In this document: piece by piece, positions 36,554 to 46,494 of the stretch
Position numbering within the stretch: position 1 is the stretch's first letter
Layout: each line of letters starts with the position of its first letter
NCBI RefSeq assembly: GCF_022788635.1
Contig: NZ_CP076024.1
Span: 4,751,503 to 4,815,502, forward strand
DNA from: Methylobacter sp. S3L5C
GTDB lineage: Bacteria; Pseudomonadota; Gammaproteobacteria; Methylococcales; Methylomonadaceae
Direction of reading: 5' to 3'
Length of the DNA stretch: 64,000 bases
The notes under the pieces: model-generated
Database searches by the model: none
Seen by the model: the letters and a program-made list of their open reading frames with translations, nothing else
What the model was told of the DNA's origin: nothing
Made by a program: the position numbers and the translations under genes

Positions 36554-37933
36554 TTATAAAAAACTTATTAATTGCTCGCCAAAACTACGTTTTATTTTAT
36601 CAAGCGCCATTACCTGAATTTGTCTGACACGCTCTCTGGTTAGATTAAGCTCTGCGCCAATTTCCTGTAAAGTCATTTCATTATCGCTATTAACACCAAA
36701 ATGACAACAAATGACTTTAGCTTCTCTTGGATTAAGCACTTTTATTGCTTTAGTAATTAAATCCTCAAGATCACTTTTCGCTATCGTCATAAAGGACGGC
36801 GTAAAAACCTGTTGCTCCAAAAAATCAATTGGTGCAAAAGAATTTTCTTCGTCATCTTCAAAGCCTTCAAGCGACATAGCTGTTTGTGAAATAGATAAAA
36901 TAGAATTAATTTCATCATTCGATAATTTTGCACATTCAGCCAATTCTTTAATACTGGGTTCTTTGCCTTGTTTCGTAGTCAGTTGGTCCTTGGTACGAAA
37001 AACTTTATTAATGTTAGCCACTTGCCCGCAAGGCACACGCACAACTCTCTCGCAGCGAGACAAAGACCGGGATATAGACTGTCTGATCCAGTAACCGGCA
37101 TAAGTTGAGAATTGAAAACCCAACCGGTAGTTAAACCTGTCAACCGCCTTTAGCAAACCAATCTGACCTTCCTGAACAAGATCATCAAAATTTAAAAAAC
37201 AGCCTTTATATTGATTGGCAATAAATAAAACTAATCTGGAATTTGCTGTAGCGAGTTGTTGCCTCAATTTTAACCAATGGTGTTCAGAAATAACCACCTC
37301 GGAAAAATATTTATGCATGTCACTGCTGGACAAAAATAAAAACTGCCCATCATAAGCCAATAATATTTGTGACCATTTAGAAGATTTATTAGTGCTACGT
37401 CGACTTAAACCTTCCAGGCGCTTAAGAATTAAATCAGAATTTTTGTCGAGACTATGCGTAGGTTGATAACAAAGGCCTCTAAATTTATGGGCATAAACAA
37501 TAGTGTCTACCAGTTTTGTCAAATCATTAAAAGAGAAAGGAAATGATTGCAAAGCTGTATAGAGATTTTTTTTGTCAGCGATATAAGTTGCATCTAATAA
37601 AGTTTTGCCAGACAGACAGTGAAAGTACTTTTTTATATTTATTAGCGTAGTTGTTAATTCTGACGCTGAAGCTGCTTCATCATCTGATTCAGTCGCATAA
37701 GATTTTTGTTCATATTCGTTGAGCAACCATAAAGCCGTTACCGGAAATTGACACAGCACGTTTATTAGTCTGGATTTTTCATCTATTAATTTACGCGCTA
37801 TTTTCAAATTACTATTCTCGACAAAGTCTGTCGGGGCAGTAATATTACTTTCAGCTAGTTCATTTTCAATAGGAATGTTTTCAGCAACCACGCCTAATTC
37901 TTGCTTTGACAACTGTGTATTTAAATAAGCCAT
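36554..37933 (-). CDS. divergent RNA polymerase sigma-70 family factor
   Basis: 459 residues from ATG 37933 (GAGG 10 bases upstream); a TTG at 37951 would add six. The N-terminal ~230 residues do not show the usual sigma region 1.2 (it is only weakly traceable). Regions 2.1-2.4 follow: FDDLVQEGQIGLLKAVDRFN, FQFSTYAGYWIRQSISRSLS and the -10 reading helix. Region 3 begins with KEPSIKELAECAKL. Region 4 carries LTRERVRQIQVMALDKIKRS. It is closest to group 1/2 sigma factors (RpoD/RpoS/RpoH relatives) but does not look like a housekeeping RpoD. It sits just upstream of ftsH. Its regulon cannot be read from sequence. Confidence 0.88.
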   Translation of the reverse strand: MAYLNTQLSKQELGVVAENIPIENELAESNITAPTDFVENSNLKIARKLIDEKSRLINVLCQFPVTALWLLNEYEQKSYATESDDEAASASELTTTLINIKKYFHCLSGKTLLDATYIADKKNLYTALQSFPFSFNDLTKLVDTIVYAHKFRGLCYQPTHSLDKNSDLILKRLEGLSRRSTNKSSKWSQILLAYDGQFLFLSSSDMHKYFSEVVISEHHWLKLRQQLATANSRLVLFIANQYKGCFLNFDDLVQEGQIGLLKAVDRFNYRLGFQFSTYAGYWIRQSISRSLSRCERVVRVPCGQVANINKVFRTKDQLTTKQGKEPSIKELAECAKLSNDEINSILSISQTAMSLEGFEDDEENSFAPIDFLEQQVFTPSFMTIAKSDLEDLITKAIKVLNPREAKVICCHFGVNSDNEMTLQEIGAELNLTRERVRQIQVMALDKIKRSFGEQLISFL

Positions 37934-38428
37934 AACACCAAATCCTCGCAAACAGAGTGCCTTAAAAACTTAAAGTTAGGTAACCGCTATGCAGAAACCA
38001 TCATTTACTAACTTAATCTTTTTATAACAAAATTCAAATTGGCATAATTCCATTGTTTACAACTGCGATGAAATTAGCTATTAACGATTTGTTTACTAAT
38101 CATTTCACGATAATGTAACAATTAGAAAGAATGTTGTCAAAATATAGTTTAACAAAACCTGAACAAGCCACATAATATTTTACATTTAACAAGGTAAAAA
38201 ACACTCATAACGACTGATTATCCTGCTTTATAACTTTCATAAAAATCCAATAAAACTATATATATCAGGCATTAAAGAAAAAAATTCCAATCAAAAAAAT
38301 AAAGAATAAACCTTGTACAAGGAGATTGAGATCAATGAAAATAATCTTGTGAGAATGGCTTTAGCTGCGATTATCTTGACTAAAGCCATGGAAAAAGACG
38401 CTGAACAGGGACTGTTCAGTAAGTTGTT
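37934..38428. other. AT-rich intergenic stretch
   Basis: About 495 bases between the sigma gene and the cupin gene (convergent with the small frame discussed below). Very AT-rich; a TTG-started frame of 74 codons (38313-38537) runs into the cupin gene end on the other strand. An AAGGAG at 38319-38324 precedes only a 5-codon ATG frame. I see no supported gene. Confidence 0.4.
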
Positions 38429-38824
38429 TTATTTTGCGGATGCCAATTCAAAAATAATTAATTCAGCGATATCTTCGCCAATATTCTCAACCGACATTAA
38501 ATCTCCGGATTCCCAAAAAACGTCACCAACAGAGTAGGTGTTCGTTTTCCCTCCCTCAATAACTTTTAGTTTGCCCTTGACAACATAACGAGGCCCTGGT
38601 CCTTGATGCGTATGCCAAGGCGTTTTAAAAGCAACCGGAAATATGACTCTAATTATTTTCGTATTAATATTTTTATCCGGGAGTTCAACATCGTGTGCCA
38701 ATAGCACTGTTTTATTTAACGCTGATTTTTCCTCAGATGAAACCGTTTTACTCGTCATAAAAAGTATCGCTGTAAACGCTATCAAAACAAATCCTGCTGA
38801 TTTAATGGTTTTTATTTTTAACAT
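38429..38824 (-). CDS. exported cupin-domain protein
   Basis: 131 residues from ATG 38824; a longer frame starts 26 codons earlier, but MLKIKTIKSAG opens a good signal sequence (FVLIAFTAILFM) ending near TVSSEE. AAAAGG is upstream. The cupin core has PWHTHQGPGPRYVVKGKLKV (HxH metal ligands plus the G-x5-P-like turn), then YSVGDVFWESGDLMSVENIG. A periplasmic location is likely. Small exported cupins of this type bind metals or small ligands; the exact role is unknown. No operon partner. Confidence 0.78.
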   Translation of the reverse strand: MLKIKTIKSAGFVLIAFTAILFMTSKTVSSEEKSALNKTVLLAHDVELPDKNINTKIIRVIFPVAFKTPWHTHQGPGPRYVVKGKLKVIEGGKTNTYSVGDVFWESGDLMSVENIGEDIAELIIFELASAK

Positions 38825-39308
38825 CTGCTTGTTACCTTTTCTTATGTTATAAAGATTAAATACGGCTATAAATTCAGCCGAATCCAATGTTGTCTGCGTC
38901 AAAAATCCTTATCGCAAATTTATTTTTTTCTTTTCAGCATAACACCTTATAAGATATCGAGTATTATCTATCGCTCATCCGGCATGCAGATGCTTAATCT
39001 AAGTATTAGGTGATATCCAGGAATTAATGTATCCAAATGGCGCAGAATTTTTGTTTATTTACAACGACTGCTAAGACAGATATTTGCCCATGCAAACTCT
39101 GTATTCACCACATCCCTGTGGATTATGCAGAAGGTACGTAGCTATGGATAGCGAAAGGTAGAATCGCATCTGGAACAGCCATCAAAGACACCACAAGTAG
39201 GTGTTTTAGCGTGACATAGAAAATCCGCTTTGTTGCTTCATGATGATAATTATTATCCAGATAAGCGGCATTAGCTCAAAAAAACAATGTCACACCATCA
39301 AAAGGCAG
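38825..39308. other. intergenic region upstream of element B
   Basis: About 480 bases between the cupin gene and the repeat element before arfB. No frame with a start site, no rRNA/tRNA-like fold. A single TGTGGATTA (39117-39125) is one base off a DnaA box, alone and unsupported. A CACCACAAGTAGGTG near-palindrome lies at about 39190-39204. Confidence 0.4.
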
Positions 39309-39425
39309 CTATAAACCCTCAGAAAGTAAACTTCCAACTCACGTCGCTACAAGTTAATACAGATAAGATCCTCTGAAGGGATAGTATCTGTTAATATCAA
39401 AGATTATTTATCTGAAAATCTATAG
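39309..39425. mobile_element. 117-bp MITE-like element, copy B, abutting arfB
   Basis: Starts CTATAAACCCTCAG (39309-39322, degenerate) and ends CTGAAAATCTATAG (39412-39425), identical to the right end of copy A. Inside, ACAGATA...ATCC...GGAT...TATCTGT makes a two-part stem. The right end stops two bases before the arfB ATG at 39428, so the element supplies the whole 5' leader region; no ribosome-binding site is visible. Confidence 0.65.
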
Positions 39426-39427
39426 TA

Positions 39428-39844
39428 ATGTTACAAATATCCGGTCAGGTGAGCATTCCAGACAATGAAGTTGAAGTTTATGCCATTCGTGCGCAAGGTG
39501 CTGGCGGTCAGAATGTCAATAAAGTATCCTCTGCCGTTCATTTACGTTTTGATATTAATACCTCATCTTTACCTGAGTTTTATAAAGACAAACTGTTGGC
39601 TTTAAATGACCAGCGTATATCAAAAGATGGTGTGATTGTGATCAAGGCACAACAATACCGAACCCAGGAAAAAAACAAGGAAGATGCTTATAGCCGACTA
39701 CAGGATTTAATAAAAAGTGTCACGATAGTGCATAAAAAACGTAAAGCAACAAAGCCGACTAAAGGATCAAAGCTAAAGCGTCTGGACAGTAAAACCCGGC
39801 AAGGCCAGCTTAAGGCATTGAGAGGAAAAAGTAATATTCAATAG
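39428..39844 (+). CDS. arfB: alternative ribosome-rescue peptidyl-tRNA hydrolase ArfB
   Basis: 138 residues. AIRAQGAGGQNVNKVSSAVH with the GGQ motif (26-28) that hydrolyses peptidyl-tRNA; the C-terminal tail is rich in Lys/Arg (KKRKATKPTKGSKLKRLDSK), which enters the empty mRNA channel in stalled ribosomes. It matches YaeJ/ArfB size. The start MLQISGQVSIPDNEVE is the expected family start. There is no ribosome-binding site, since copy B of the repeat ends at 39425. It may be leaderless or inefficiently translated. Confidence 0.93.
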   Translation: MLQISGQVSIPDNEVEVYAIRAQGAGGQNVNKVSSAVHLRFDINTSSLPEFYKDKLLALNDQRISKDGVIVIKAQQYRTQEKNKEDAYSRLQDLIKSVTIVHKKRKATKPTKGSKLKRLDSKTRQGQLKALRGKSNIQ

Positions 39845-39880
39845 TTCAGGCTTAATAAACAGCAGCGTCCGGGGTACTAT

Positions 39881-40360
39881 TTAGGTTGCCGAAATGCGTA
39901 GATGGGTAAGTTTCGCCCAAGCCTCACCGCCACTAATATCGGGGATAATTCGTAACTCAAGTGCTTTTACCTGCTTGAGATCGACGGTAATATTCTCAAT
40001 TTCTTGAGTCGTCAGTGGCTGACTAAAATTATATTGCTGGCGCAGGATTTCCCGAAAAAAATCATCATTATCCATGCGCCACAGTAAAACAAATTCTTGC
40101 GTGCGGGACATCTCTGTCTCATCAAATGACAAGACTATTTGTTTAATAACCTGGGGTTGATCAAAAATAAGCCGTATTATTTGTTCACCAGGAGAAGCGG
40201 CCTCCCAACCTGAACTTGGACCATCCACCAATGCCGATTCAATCGGGTGCTCGCGGCACTCCGAGCTTATTTCTACCTGTGCCAGATGTTTTAAATCCAA
40301 ATAGACTACATCAGTATGGATTATATTTTCTACGGGTTGATCGATTTGTGTTTTACGCAT
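39881..40360 (-). CDS. conserved hypothetical, discoidin/galactose-binding-like fold
   Basis: 159 residues, no signal peptide, acidic. Sequence such as ECREHPIESALVDGPSSGWE, AASPGEQIIRLIFDQPQVIK, FVLLWRMDNDDF and LKQVKALELRIIPDISGG resembles a jelly-roll of the F5/8 type C or galactose-binding kind: a loss-of-contact loop then strands with QxIRLxFxxPxxIxxI. I cannot name a family with certainty. It converges on arfB and is 86 bases downstream of the SNF2 gene on the same strand, so is probably co-transcribed with it. Confidence 0.7.
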   Translation of the reverse strand: MRKTQIDQPVENIIHTDVVYLDLKHLAQVEISSECREHPIESALVDGPSSGWEAASPGEQIIRLIFDQPQVIKQIVLSFDETEMSRTQEFVLLWRMDNDDFFREILRQQYNFSQPLTTQEIENITVDLKQVKALELRIIPDISGGEAWAKLTHLRISAT

Positions 40361-40446
40361 TATTGAGCCTTTTGGATTATCGTTAACTTTTTTACTTATT
40401 GTTCCCAGGCTGGACTTAAGAACAATGCAAGCCCTAAAACTTGTGC

Positions 40447-43400
40447 TTAATCAATGTCTTTAATCAAAGCCATCATATCCTCAACAGACATCTTACCACT
40501 TACTTCACCGCCTTCGAGCAAGCTATTGGCTAAATCCCGTTTATGTTTATGTAAATCGACAATTTTATCCTCAATGGTATCTTTTGCAACCAACCGATAA
40601 ATGGTAACGGGACGCTTTTGTCCCATACGATGTGCGCGGTCAGAAGCCTGATCTTCGACGGCCGGATTCCACCACGGATCCATATGAATAACATAATCTG
40701 CAGCCGTTAAATTTAAACCGGTACCACCCGCTTTCAGGCTGATTAAAAATAAATCGCCATCCCCTGCCTGAAATAAATTAACGGCTTTTTTGCGTTGCGG
40801 GACAGGAGTTGAGCCATCCAGATAATGATAAGGAATACCTTTTTTATCCAATAACTCGCGAATAAGCGTCAAATGTCCGACAAACTGACTAAACACCAAG
40901 GCTTTATGACGATTATCCAACAACTCATCCACTAATTCTTCAAAAGCTTCTAGCTTGGAACTACCCAGCGTACTTTCTTCCATCACCAGACGTGGATGAC
41001 AACAAGCACGTCGTAGCTTCATGATTTCTGCCAATATCTTCAGCTGTTTGTGTCCGGGCTGAGTGGTATCTTCCATCATGGTCTGCATGGCATTACGACG
41101 CAACGCTTCGTAGAATGTCCGCTCGCCAGGACTTAATTCAACATGTAAAGTCACTTCAGTACGTGAGGGTAATTCAGTGAGCACATCATTTTTAAGCCGG
41201 CGTAAAATAAATGGCCGTAACAACTTTCGCAGTCGTTGCTGAACCTCATGATCCCGTTCATTTTCGATAGCCTGCGCATAGCGTTCGTTAAATTTTTGCA
41301 AAGAACCCAGCAGGCCCGGATTAATAAAATTAAATAAATTCCATAATTCGCCCAGATGGTTTTCTATGGGAGTACCGGTGGTAATTAATTTAAAATCCGC
41401 CTGCAACGCCATCGCCGCTTTTGAGCGTTTTGTTGTCGCATTTTTAATTGCCTGCGCTTCATCAGCAACAATGGTGTGCCAATGTTTTTGCGTCAAGCGG
41501 TCTGCCTCGGTTTGTAACAATCCGTAACTGCAAACTATTAAATCAAAAGGACCTGCAGCATCCAACATATCCTGCCTGCCGCCCAACCCAAATTGATAAA
41601 TGTTCAAGGTAGGTGCAAAACGCTGCGCTTCTTCCAGCCAGTTTATACAGACCGAGGTAGGTGCCAAAATCAAGGTAGGCCCTTTGGATGCACGGGCTAA
41701 AATCAACGCTAAAGCCTGTACGGTTTTACCCAGTCCCATGTCGTCGGCCAGACACGCACCGGCTCCCCAATGCGCCAAACGCATCATCCATTGAAAACCC
41801 TCACGTTGATAATCACGTAATTCACCTTGTAAGGTTGATGGCAATGCAGGGTTTAAATCTCCCATCTCATTAAGTCGCAGCAATTGATCTTTCCAGGGCT
41901 TGCTGGCGGTAACAGCCATACCATTGGTAATTTCATCCAGCGCCAGTGCTGCTAACGGATGAAAGCGCACTTTATCTTTTTGTACTTCACCTAAACCGGC
42001 CAAATCATCCAGGCGTTGGCGTAATTCTCGAGTTAAGACAATAATCTGTCCGTCTTCAAGCTTAAGAAAACGACCTGAGGAACTACTTAACAGACTCATT
42101 AAGCGTTGCATATCCAAAACCTGTTCAGCATCAACCTGGACGCTACCTTCGACACTAAACCAGTCTTTTTCTTTGCGTACCGAAAACTGTACTTGCGCTA
42201 ATCCGGCTTCACGACTGAGCTGAATTTTTTTACCTTTGGGCCACTCAAGTACCGCAAAATCACCCAATGTCTGCAATTGTAATAATGCTTCCAGTGCCGA
42301 CTCGGCATCATCCAATAGCCATTTAAGCTCTTTAACGGCATATAACTCCGGACACTCACTCAATATTTGCTTTAAATAACGGTTTTCCAGTTTAAAATCG
42401 CGGGTAGTCTGTAACTGTTTACCGTCAATTTCTGCCAATACCGTTGTCCCGCCGACACCCGGTTTATAAAGTGGCCCGCCATTGCTAAACGGTTGCGCAA
42501 ACAGTTCTATTTGTATGCCCTGCCCGACCGGTTGTAAATGAATATGTAATCGACTATCGGCTTCCACACCAAGCGCATGACTGGAGGTTCCGCCAATATC
42601 GGATTGTACCGTCAACATTGAGGCGATTGAAGCGATGGAATCAATCACTTGTTGGCGTGCTGTAGCCGGTACCGTTAACCCATTTTTGCCTAAAATCTCG
42701 GCAACCTGACGATGCGAATCGTTAATAACATAAACAATCAAGCCATTACTCGCAGTTTTTTGGGTAATAACTTGATGTGTGGTGATTTGCGGTATTAACG
42801 AAATGTACAAATTTTCTTTTTGTTCCTTAACCAGCAATTGCGGCTCTGCCAGACTGATATCAACAGGGATGTTTAACGCTTCCTGATGAAGCCAATAAAC
42901 ATGGGGATGTCCTGACGCCTCAATAATAGCTTTACTCGGCAGCACATAATACTCCTTACTTGAATAGCCGTAATAAGCCGGTTCTTTTTCAAGCTCTATG
43001 TGGGCACAAATACGGCGGTCTTGCTCAGACAGGTAATCAAAGTCAGCCATATCATGGTATAGCCTTTTTAAAGAAACAGGCTTACCTTTAGTCCATCGAC
43101 CACTTTTACCAAAAACTTGTTCTTTTGGCGCCATTGTCACGATATTATTATCCAAATTTAATAACCAACTAAGGCGTGATTGTTTTTGGACGGATGCACT
43201 TGGTTCGGCAGTCAATTGCGTTAAAGCATCCAATGCTCTTTGCCATGCTGACACTTGCGGTAATAAATCAATAATGTCAGTAAACGGCGATTGTAAATAC
43301 TGCTCTGCTATCAGCCGGCAAGACTTATTTTTATAATCCAGACGTTGTAATAACGATGAACTCACAGCAGCATACCAGACATAACCTAACTGCTGTGCCT

Positions 43401-44574
43401 GTTGACAAAATTCGGCTAATCCGGATAAAAACACTTTGTTTTGTGGATTACTCGTCATTATTTCAATTTCGCCTACCCAATATAGCAATAAAGCGTGAAA
43501 CAAACGTTCGTAGGCAAAATTATTGGTCTTGAATAAATACTCACTGTGTTCGGCAGTAGATTTACCCTGATAAATATCTACCACTTCCAGCAAAATTAAA
43601 TTCAGTAGATAAAACTCATTTTGCCAGCCCTGTTTAATTGACAAGAATGTCTGTTGTTTAAGCAACTGTAGATTGCCCGGATTACGGCTACGTAGCAATG
43701 CCAGATTAAAAATATAACCATGCATATCTACAAAACCAACATTACGTTTACCGGTTTCTTTTTTGAGCGCCTTAAGTGCTGCATTAAACAACTCAATAGC
43801 TTCATTATTGCGATTTTGCAAGAAGCGTAAAGTGGCCAGTAATTTAAGCCCATCGACTGACGAATCGCCCGCTAACCATGATTCAGCATCTTTAAAATCA
43901 CCATGGAAGATACGTTCTTCAATGACCGTGTGGACGATAGCCGAATGTTCAGGCTTTGTTGTACCAAAAAAATGCTCAAGTAGTTGGGAATACTTCGATA
44001 CATCATTGAGACGCGCCCGGCCGTCATGCAAAAAATAACGTAAGGCTAAAAATTTAATCTGATCAGACAACGAGGTAAACCATTCGGCATCATAATCATT
44101 AAAGAAAATTCGGTTAATATTATCGGCGAACTTTTGTGGATACTCGATATGCAAGCGTTCAATATTAGCGGCAAAAGCGGAATCATTGCCCTGATATAAA
44201 AAAATTCGTAATTGCTTTATGGCATGGTAGATACTGACACTGGCAGGATAATAATAGTTAGGCTCGGCAATAAGTAGTTGCGCTAACTTGGTAAACCAGG
44301 GCTCCTTTATTGCATGCCGCATCAACAGTTCAGCAATCTCTTCATTACAACGCCAACCATCCGAAGTAATAATAATTAATTTGGCTTTTTGTAATTTTTC
44401 CCGCAAGGGTTTATCAATTGTAGCTATTATTTTTGCTTCGAAAAGACCTGTTGTCCGTAATAAACGTTGCAGATTGGACTGACCTATCGGGGCATAAATA
44501 ACAGCTAAAACCAATAAAATATTTTGCTCATTGATTGATAAAGCGCTAAAAAGAGTAACTAATTTACTTTTCAT
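40447..44574 (-). CDS. SNF2-family ATP-dependent helicase/translocase
   Basis: 1375 residues from ATG 44574; a TTG at 44613 would add 13. A long N-terminal half (~850 residues, tetratricopeptide-like helical pieces, no clear family) is followed by the RapA/SNF2 motor: LADDMGLGKTVQALALI (about 941-957), DEAQAIKN (near 1041), TGTPIENHLGELWNLFNF, then the C-terminal helicase lobe with SLKAGGTGLNLTAADYVIHM and DPWWNPAVEDQASDRAHRMG. It probably remodels nucleic-acid-protein complexes, perhaps at stalled transcription or in repair; the target is unknown. Large bacterial SNF2 proteins of this size are widespread. Confidence 0.92.
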   Translation of the reverse strand: MKSKLVTLFSALSINEQNILLVLAVIYAPIGQSNLQRLLRTTGLFEAKIIATIDKPLREKLQKAKLIIITSDGWRCNEEIAELLMRHAIKEPWFTKLAQLLIAEPNYYYPASVSIYHAIKQLRIFLYQGNDSAFAANIERLHIEYPQKFADNINRIFFNDYDAEWFTSLSDQIKFLALRYFLHDGRARLNDVSKYSQLLEHFFGTTKPEHSAIVHTVIEERIFHGDFKDAESWLAGDSSVDGLKLLATLRFLQNRNNEAIELFNAALKALKKETGKRNVGFVDMHGYIFNLALLRSRNPGNLQLLKQQTFLSIKQGWQNEFYLLNLILLEVVDIYQGKSTAEHSEYLFKTNNFAYERLFHALLLYWVGEIEIMTSNPQNKVFLSGLAEFCQQAQQLGYVWYAAVSSSLLQRLDYKNKSCRLIAEQYLQSPFTDIIDLLPQVSAWQRALDALTQLTAEPSASVQKQSRLSWLLNLDNNIVTMAPKEQVFGKSGRWTKGKPVSLKRLYHDMADFDYLSEQDRRICAHIELEKEPAYYGYSSKEYYVLPSKAIIEASGHPHVYWLHQEALNIPVDISLAEPQLLVKEQKENLYISLIPQITTHQVITQKTASNGLIVYVINDSHRQVAEILGKNGLTVPATARQQVIDSIASIASMLTVQSDIGGTSSHALGVEADSRLHIHLQPVGQGIQIELFAQPFSNGGPLYKPGVGGTTVLAEIDGKQLQTTRDFKLENRYLKQILSECPELYAVKELKWLLDDAESALEALLQLQTLGDFAVLEWPKGKKIQLSREAGLAQVQFSVRKEKDWFSVEGSVQVDAEQVLDMQRLMSLLSSSSGRFLKLEDGQIIVLTRELRQRLDDLAGLGEVQKDKVRFHPLAALALDEITNGMAVTASKPWKDQLLRLNEMGDLNPALPSTLQGELRDYQREGFQWMMRLAHWGAGACLADDMGLGKTVQALALILARASKGPTLILAPTSVCINWLEEAQRFAPTLNIYQFGLGGRQDMLDAAGPFDLIVCSYGLLQTEADRLTQKHWHTIVADEAQAIKNATTKRSKAAMALQADFKLITTGTPIENHLGELWNLFNFINPGLLGSLQKFNERYAQAIENERDHEVQQRLRKLLRPFILRRLKNDVLTELPSRTEVTLHVELSPGERTFYEALRRNAMQTMMEDTTQPGHKQLKILAEIMKLRRACCHPRLVMEESTLGSSKLEAFEELVDELLDNRHKALVFSQFVGHLTLIRELLDKKGIPYHYLDGSTPVPQRKKAVNLFQAGDGDLFLISLKAGGTGLNLTAADYVIHMDPWWNPAVEDQASDRAHRMGQKRPVTIYRLVAKDTIEDKIVDLHKHKRDLANSLLEGGEVSGKMSVEDMMALIKDID

Positions 44575-44661
44575 TAATATGTTGTTGTTGCATTGTAAAA
44601 TTAGAACAGCCAAATAACTACAAATGCTATCTGGCTGCTGATAAAACCGTATTTGGCTAAT

Positions 44662-45096
44662 TTATGTTCGCCATGGGTGTGCGGGTAAGTCAATAACTCC
44701 GATGGCTTCAACTCCAGCTTTGGCAACTTGATGGTCGTTTTCGACTGAGCTACCACTCACCCCAACGGCACCAATTAGCACGCCATTTTCATCGACTATA
44801 GGTACGCCACCCGGAAAAGTAATCAAGCCGTTATTGGAATGTTCTATGCCGAAAAGTGGTCCGCCAGGTTGAGATAATGCACCGATTTGCCCAGTGTTCA
44901 TGGCAAAAAAACAAGCTGTCTTGGCTTTTTTAATGGCAATATCAACGCTTCCTACCCAGGCACCATCCATACGTACGAAAGCCTTTAAGTCAGCACCCGA
45001 ATCGACTACAGCAATACACATTTTGGTGTCTGTTTTTTTTGCCTCGCCTAAGGCTGCAGCTAGTGCTTTTTCGGCTTGTTCAAATGTTACATGCAT
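44662..45096 (-). CDS. GlcG/HbpS heme-degrading-domain protein
   Basis: 144 residues. [73 protein letters not shown] and [15 protein letters not shown] mark the GlcG/HbpS (PF03928) fold. No signal peptide, so cytosolic. Members bind heme or act in cobalamin/glycolate contexts; the role is not defined here. AGAGAGAAC precedes the ATG. Confidence 0.9.
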   Translation of the reverse strand: MHVTFEQAEKALAAALGEAKKTDTKMCIAVVDSGADLKAFVRMDGAWVGSVDIAIKKAKTACFFAMNTGQIGALSQPGGPLFGIEHSNNGLITFPGGVPIVDENGVLIGAVGVSGSSVENDHQVAKAGVEAIGVIDLPAHPWRT

Positions 45097-45201
45097 AATT
45101 TAGTTCTCTCTAATTTATTGAATTAATAATCCAAGTTATTTATCAAATCGACATAATCTTAAGAAATGGATAAATCAATTATCCAGCCTGATTTAAATCC
45201 T

Positions 45202-46494
45202 TCACAGAATATTCGCGTAATCCTTCTCCAACTGCCGAAAATTCAGCGATGACATGAAGCGGCTAAAGCTCAACCAACATGACAAGCCCATTAAATCCCT
45301 AAATTGCGGAGGCAAGAAGCGGGGCGCCATAACAGTACCCTCATCCACCAGATCAACCAGTACTTTCATATCTTCAATCATGGTTTTACCACAAAACAAT
45401 AAGGGAATACGATCCGGTTTACCTTTACTAACCGCCAGACGCATGAAATTATAAGTCAGTACGAAACCTTTGATGTAAGTCAGATCTTTGGTAAACGGCA
45501 AGCCATCGGAACTACTGCCTCTAAATACTCGACTACTCAGCGTATAACTTTCTTCCTCATCAAGACCTTTATCTATGAAAAAAGTAAATATATCCATAAA
45601 GTCTGCACCCTCTTCAACCAAAGTAATCGCCCGCACCCGATTAATCAGGCGCATAAGTCGACTGGGTGTAGAGCTAAAGGTTAGTATTTCCATTAATACT
45701 GCCAGGCCTTCCTGAGTGACTGTTGCGGAAGGTGGACCTTTGCCAAGAAAGGTACAATAAGGCTGGGCAAGACCATTTAATGTCGTCCCCAAATGCACCC
45801 AAATTTCATGAACCTCAAGAACCCGCAAATCACGCATGTTAAACAAGGCATCCGCGCGCAATTTGATATAGTCAGTGCCTGCTGCGGCATCAGCAACAAT
45901 TCCATCGCTAAGCATTGCCCGTAGGCCATCACCAGGAAATACACTTTCAATTTTTTCGTTAAGAATAGCTACTGCATCTTTTGCATTAATGGTCTTGGGT
46001 TCTTCGGCTAAAAAATCAAGTTGCACAAGTTGAGACAGTGTCGCTTCCATCATACTACCTAGATTGGCAATGGTTGGATCTCCGACATGAAAAACATCTT
46101 GGGAGGAGCCATACAGTTCCTGCGATATATTCGAAAAAATTGGCGTCCCCCTGGCCTCAAGCATACGTACAACATCTTGATATTCACGGCAAATCCTGCG
46201 CATAATAACGCTAAGCGGGTTAAGTTGACCTAATTTTCGCACTAAATCACGCTCTATCTGATAAAACTCGTATTTTTTCTCGGTAGGGTCAAAGCCCAAT
46301 GAGCGATTTTGATAATAATCAGTTGTTATTAGCGGTGGTTTTTGACAGTGTCCTTTAAAAAACTCCTGTTTGATACTGTCATCCCATTTAATGGCATCAA
46401 GGATACGGATCGGTTGCTGTGCCTTAACAAGGCGATCAGAAAGCGATTTAACCTCAATCAGATAAGTTGATGGTTTAACAATTTTCTTACTCAT
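45202..46494 (-). CDS. QEGLA-motif protein of the DUF1704/MATCAP metallopeptidase-like family
   Basis: 430 residues. LEVHEIWVHLGTTLNG (about 225-242) carries the HExxxH zinc-binding motif and VTQEGLAVLMEIL (about 258-271) the QEGLA motif that names the bacterial family (flavohemoglobin expression-modulating QEGLA protein). Eukaryotic relatives (MATCAP) are tubulin tyrosine carboxypeptidases, so a peptidase role is plausible. The bacterial substrate is unknown. Starts at 46494; no clear ribosome-binding site. No GshA/ATP-grasp partner next to it, although the family is often linked to one. Confidence 0.85.
   Translation of the reverse strand: MSKKIVKPSTYLIEVKSLSDRLVKAQQPIRILDAIKWDDSIKQEFFKGHCQKPPLITTDYYQNRSLGFDPTEKKYEFYQIERDLVRKLGQLNPLSVIMRRICREYQDVVRMLEARGTPIFSNISQELYGSSQDVFHVGDPTIANLGSMMEATLSQLVQLDFLAEEPKTINAKDAVAILNEKIESVFPGDGLRAMLSDGIVADAAAGTDYIKLRADALFNMRDLRVLEVHEIWVHLGTTLNGLAQPYCTFLGKGPPSATVTQEGLAVLMEILTFSSTPSRLMRLINRVRAITLVEEGADFMDIFTFFIDKGLDEEESYTLSSRVFRGSSSDGLPFTKDLTYIKGFVLTYNFMRLAVSKGKPDRIPLLFCGKTMIEDMKVLVDLVDEGTVMAPRFLPPQFRDLMGLSCWLSFSRFMSSLNFRQLEKDYANIL

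Noticed and set aside
38313-38537. 74-codon + strand frame starting TTG
   Set aside because: No ribosome-binding site for TTG or the internal ATG (38355); it overlaps the cupin gene end by 109 bases. Could be a gene remnant, but nothing supports it.
39117-39125. DnaA-box-like TGTGGATTA
   Set aside because: One mismatch, single site, no AT-rich unwinding element or dnaA/dnaN nearby.
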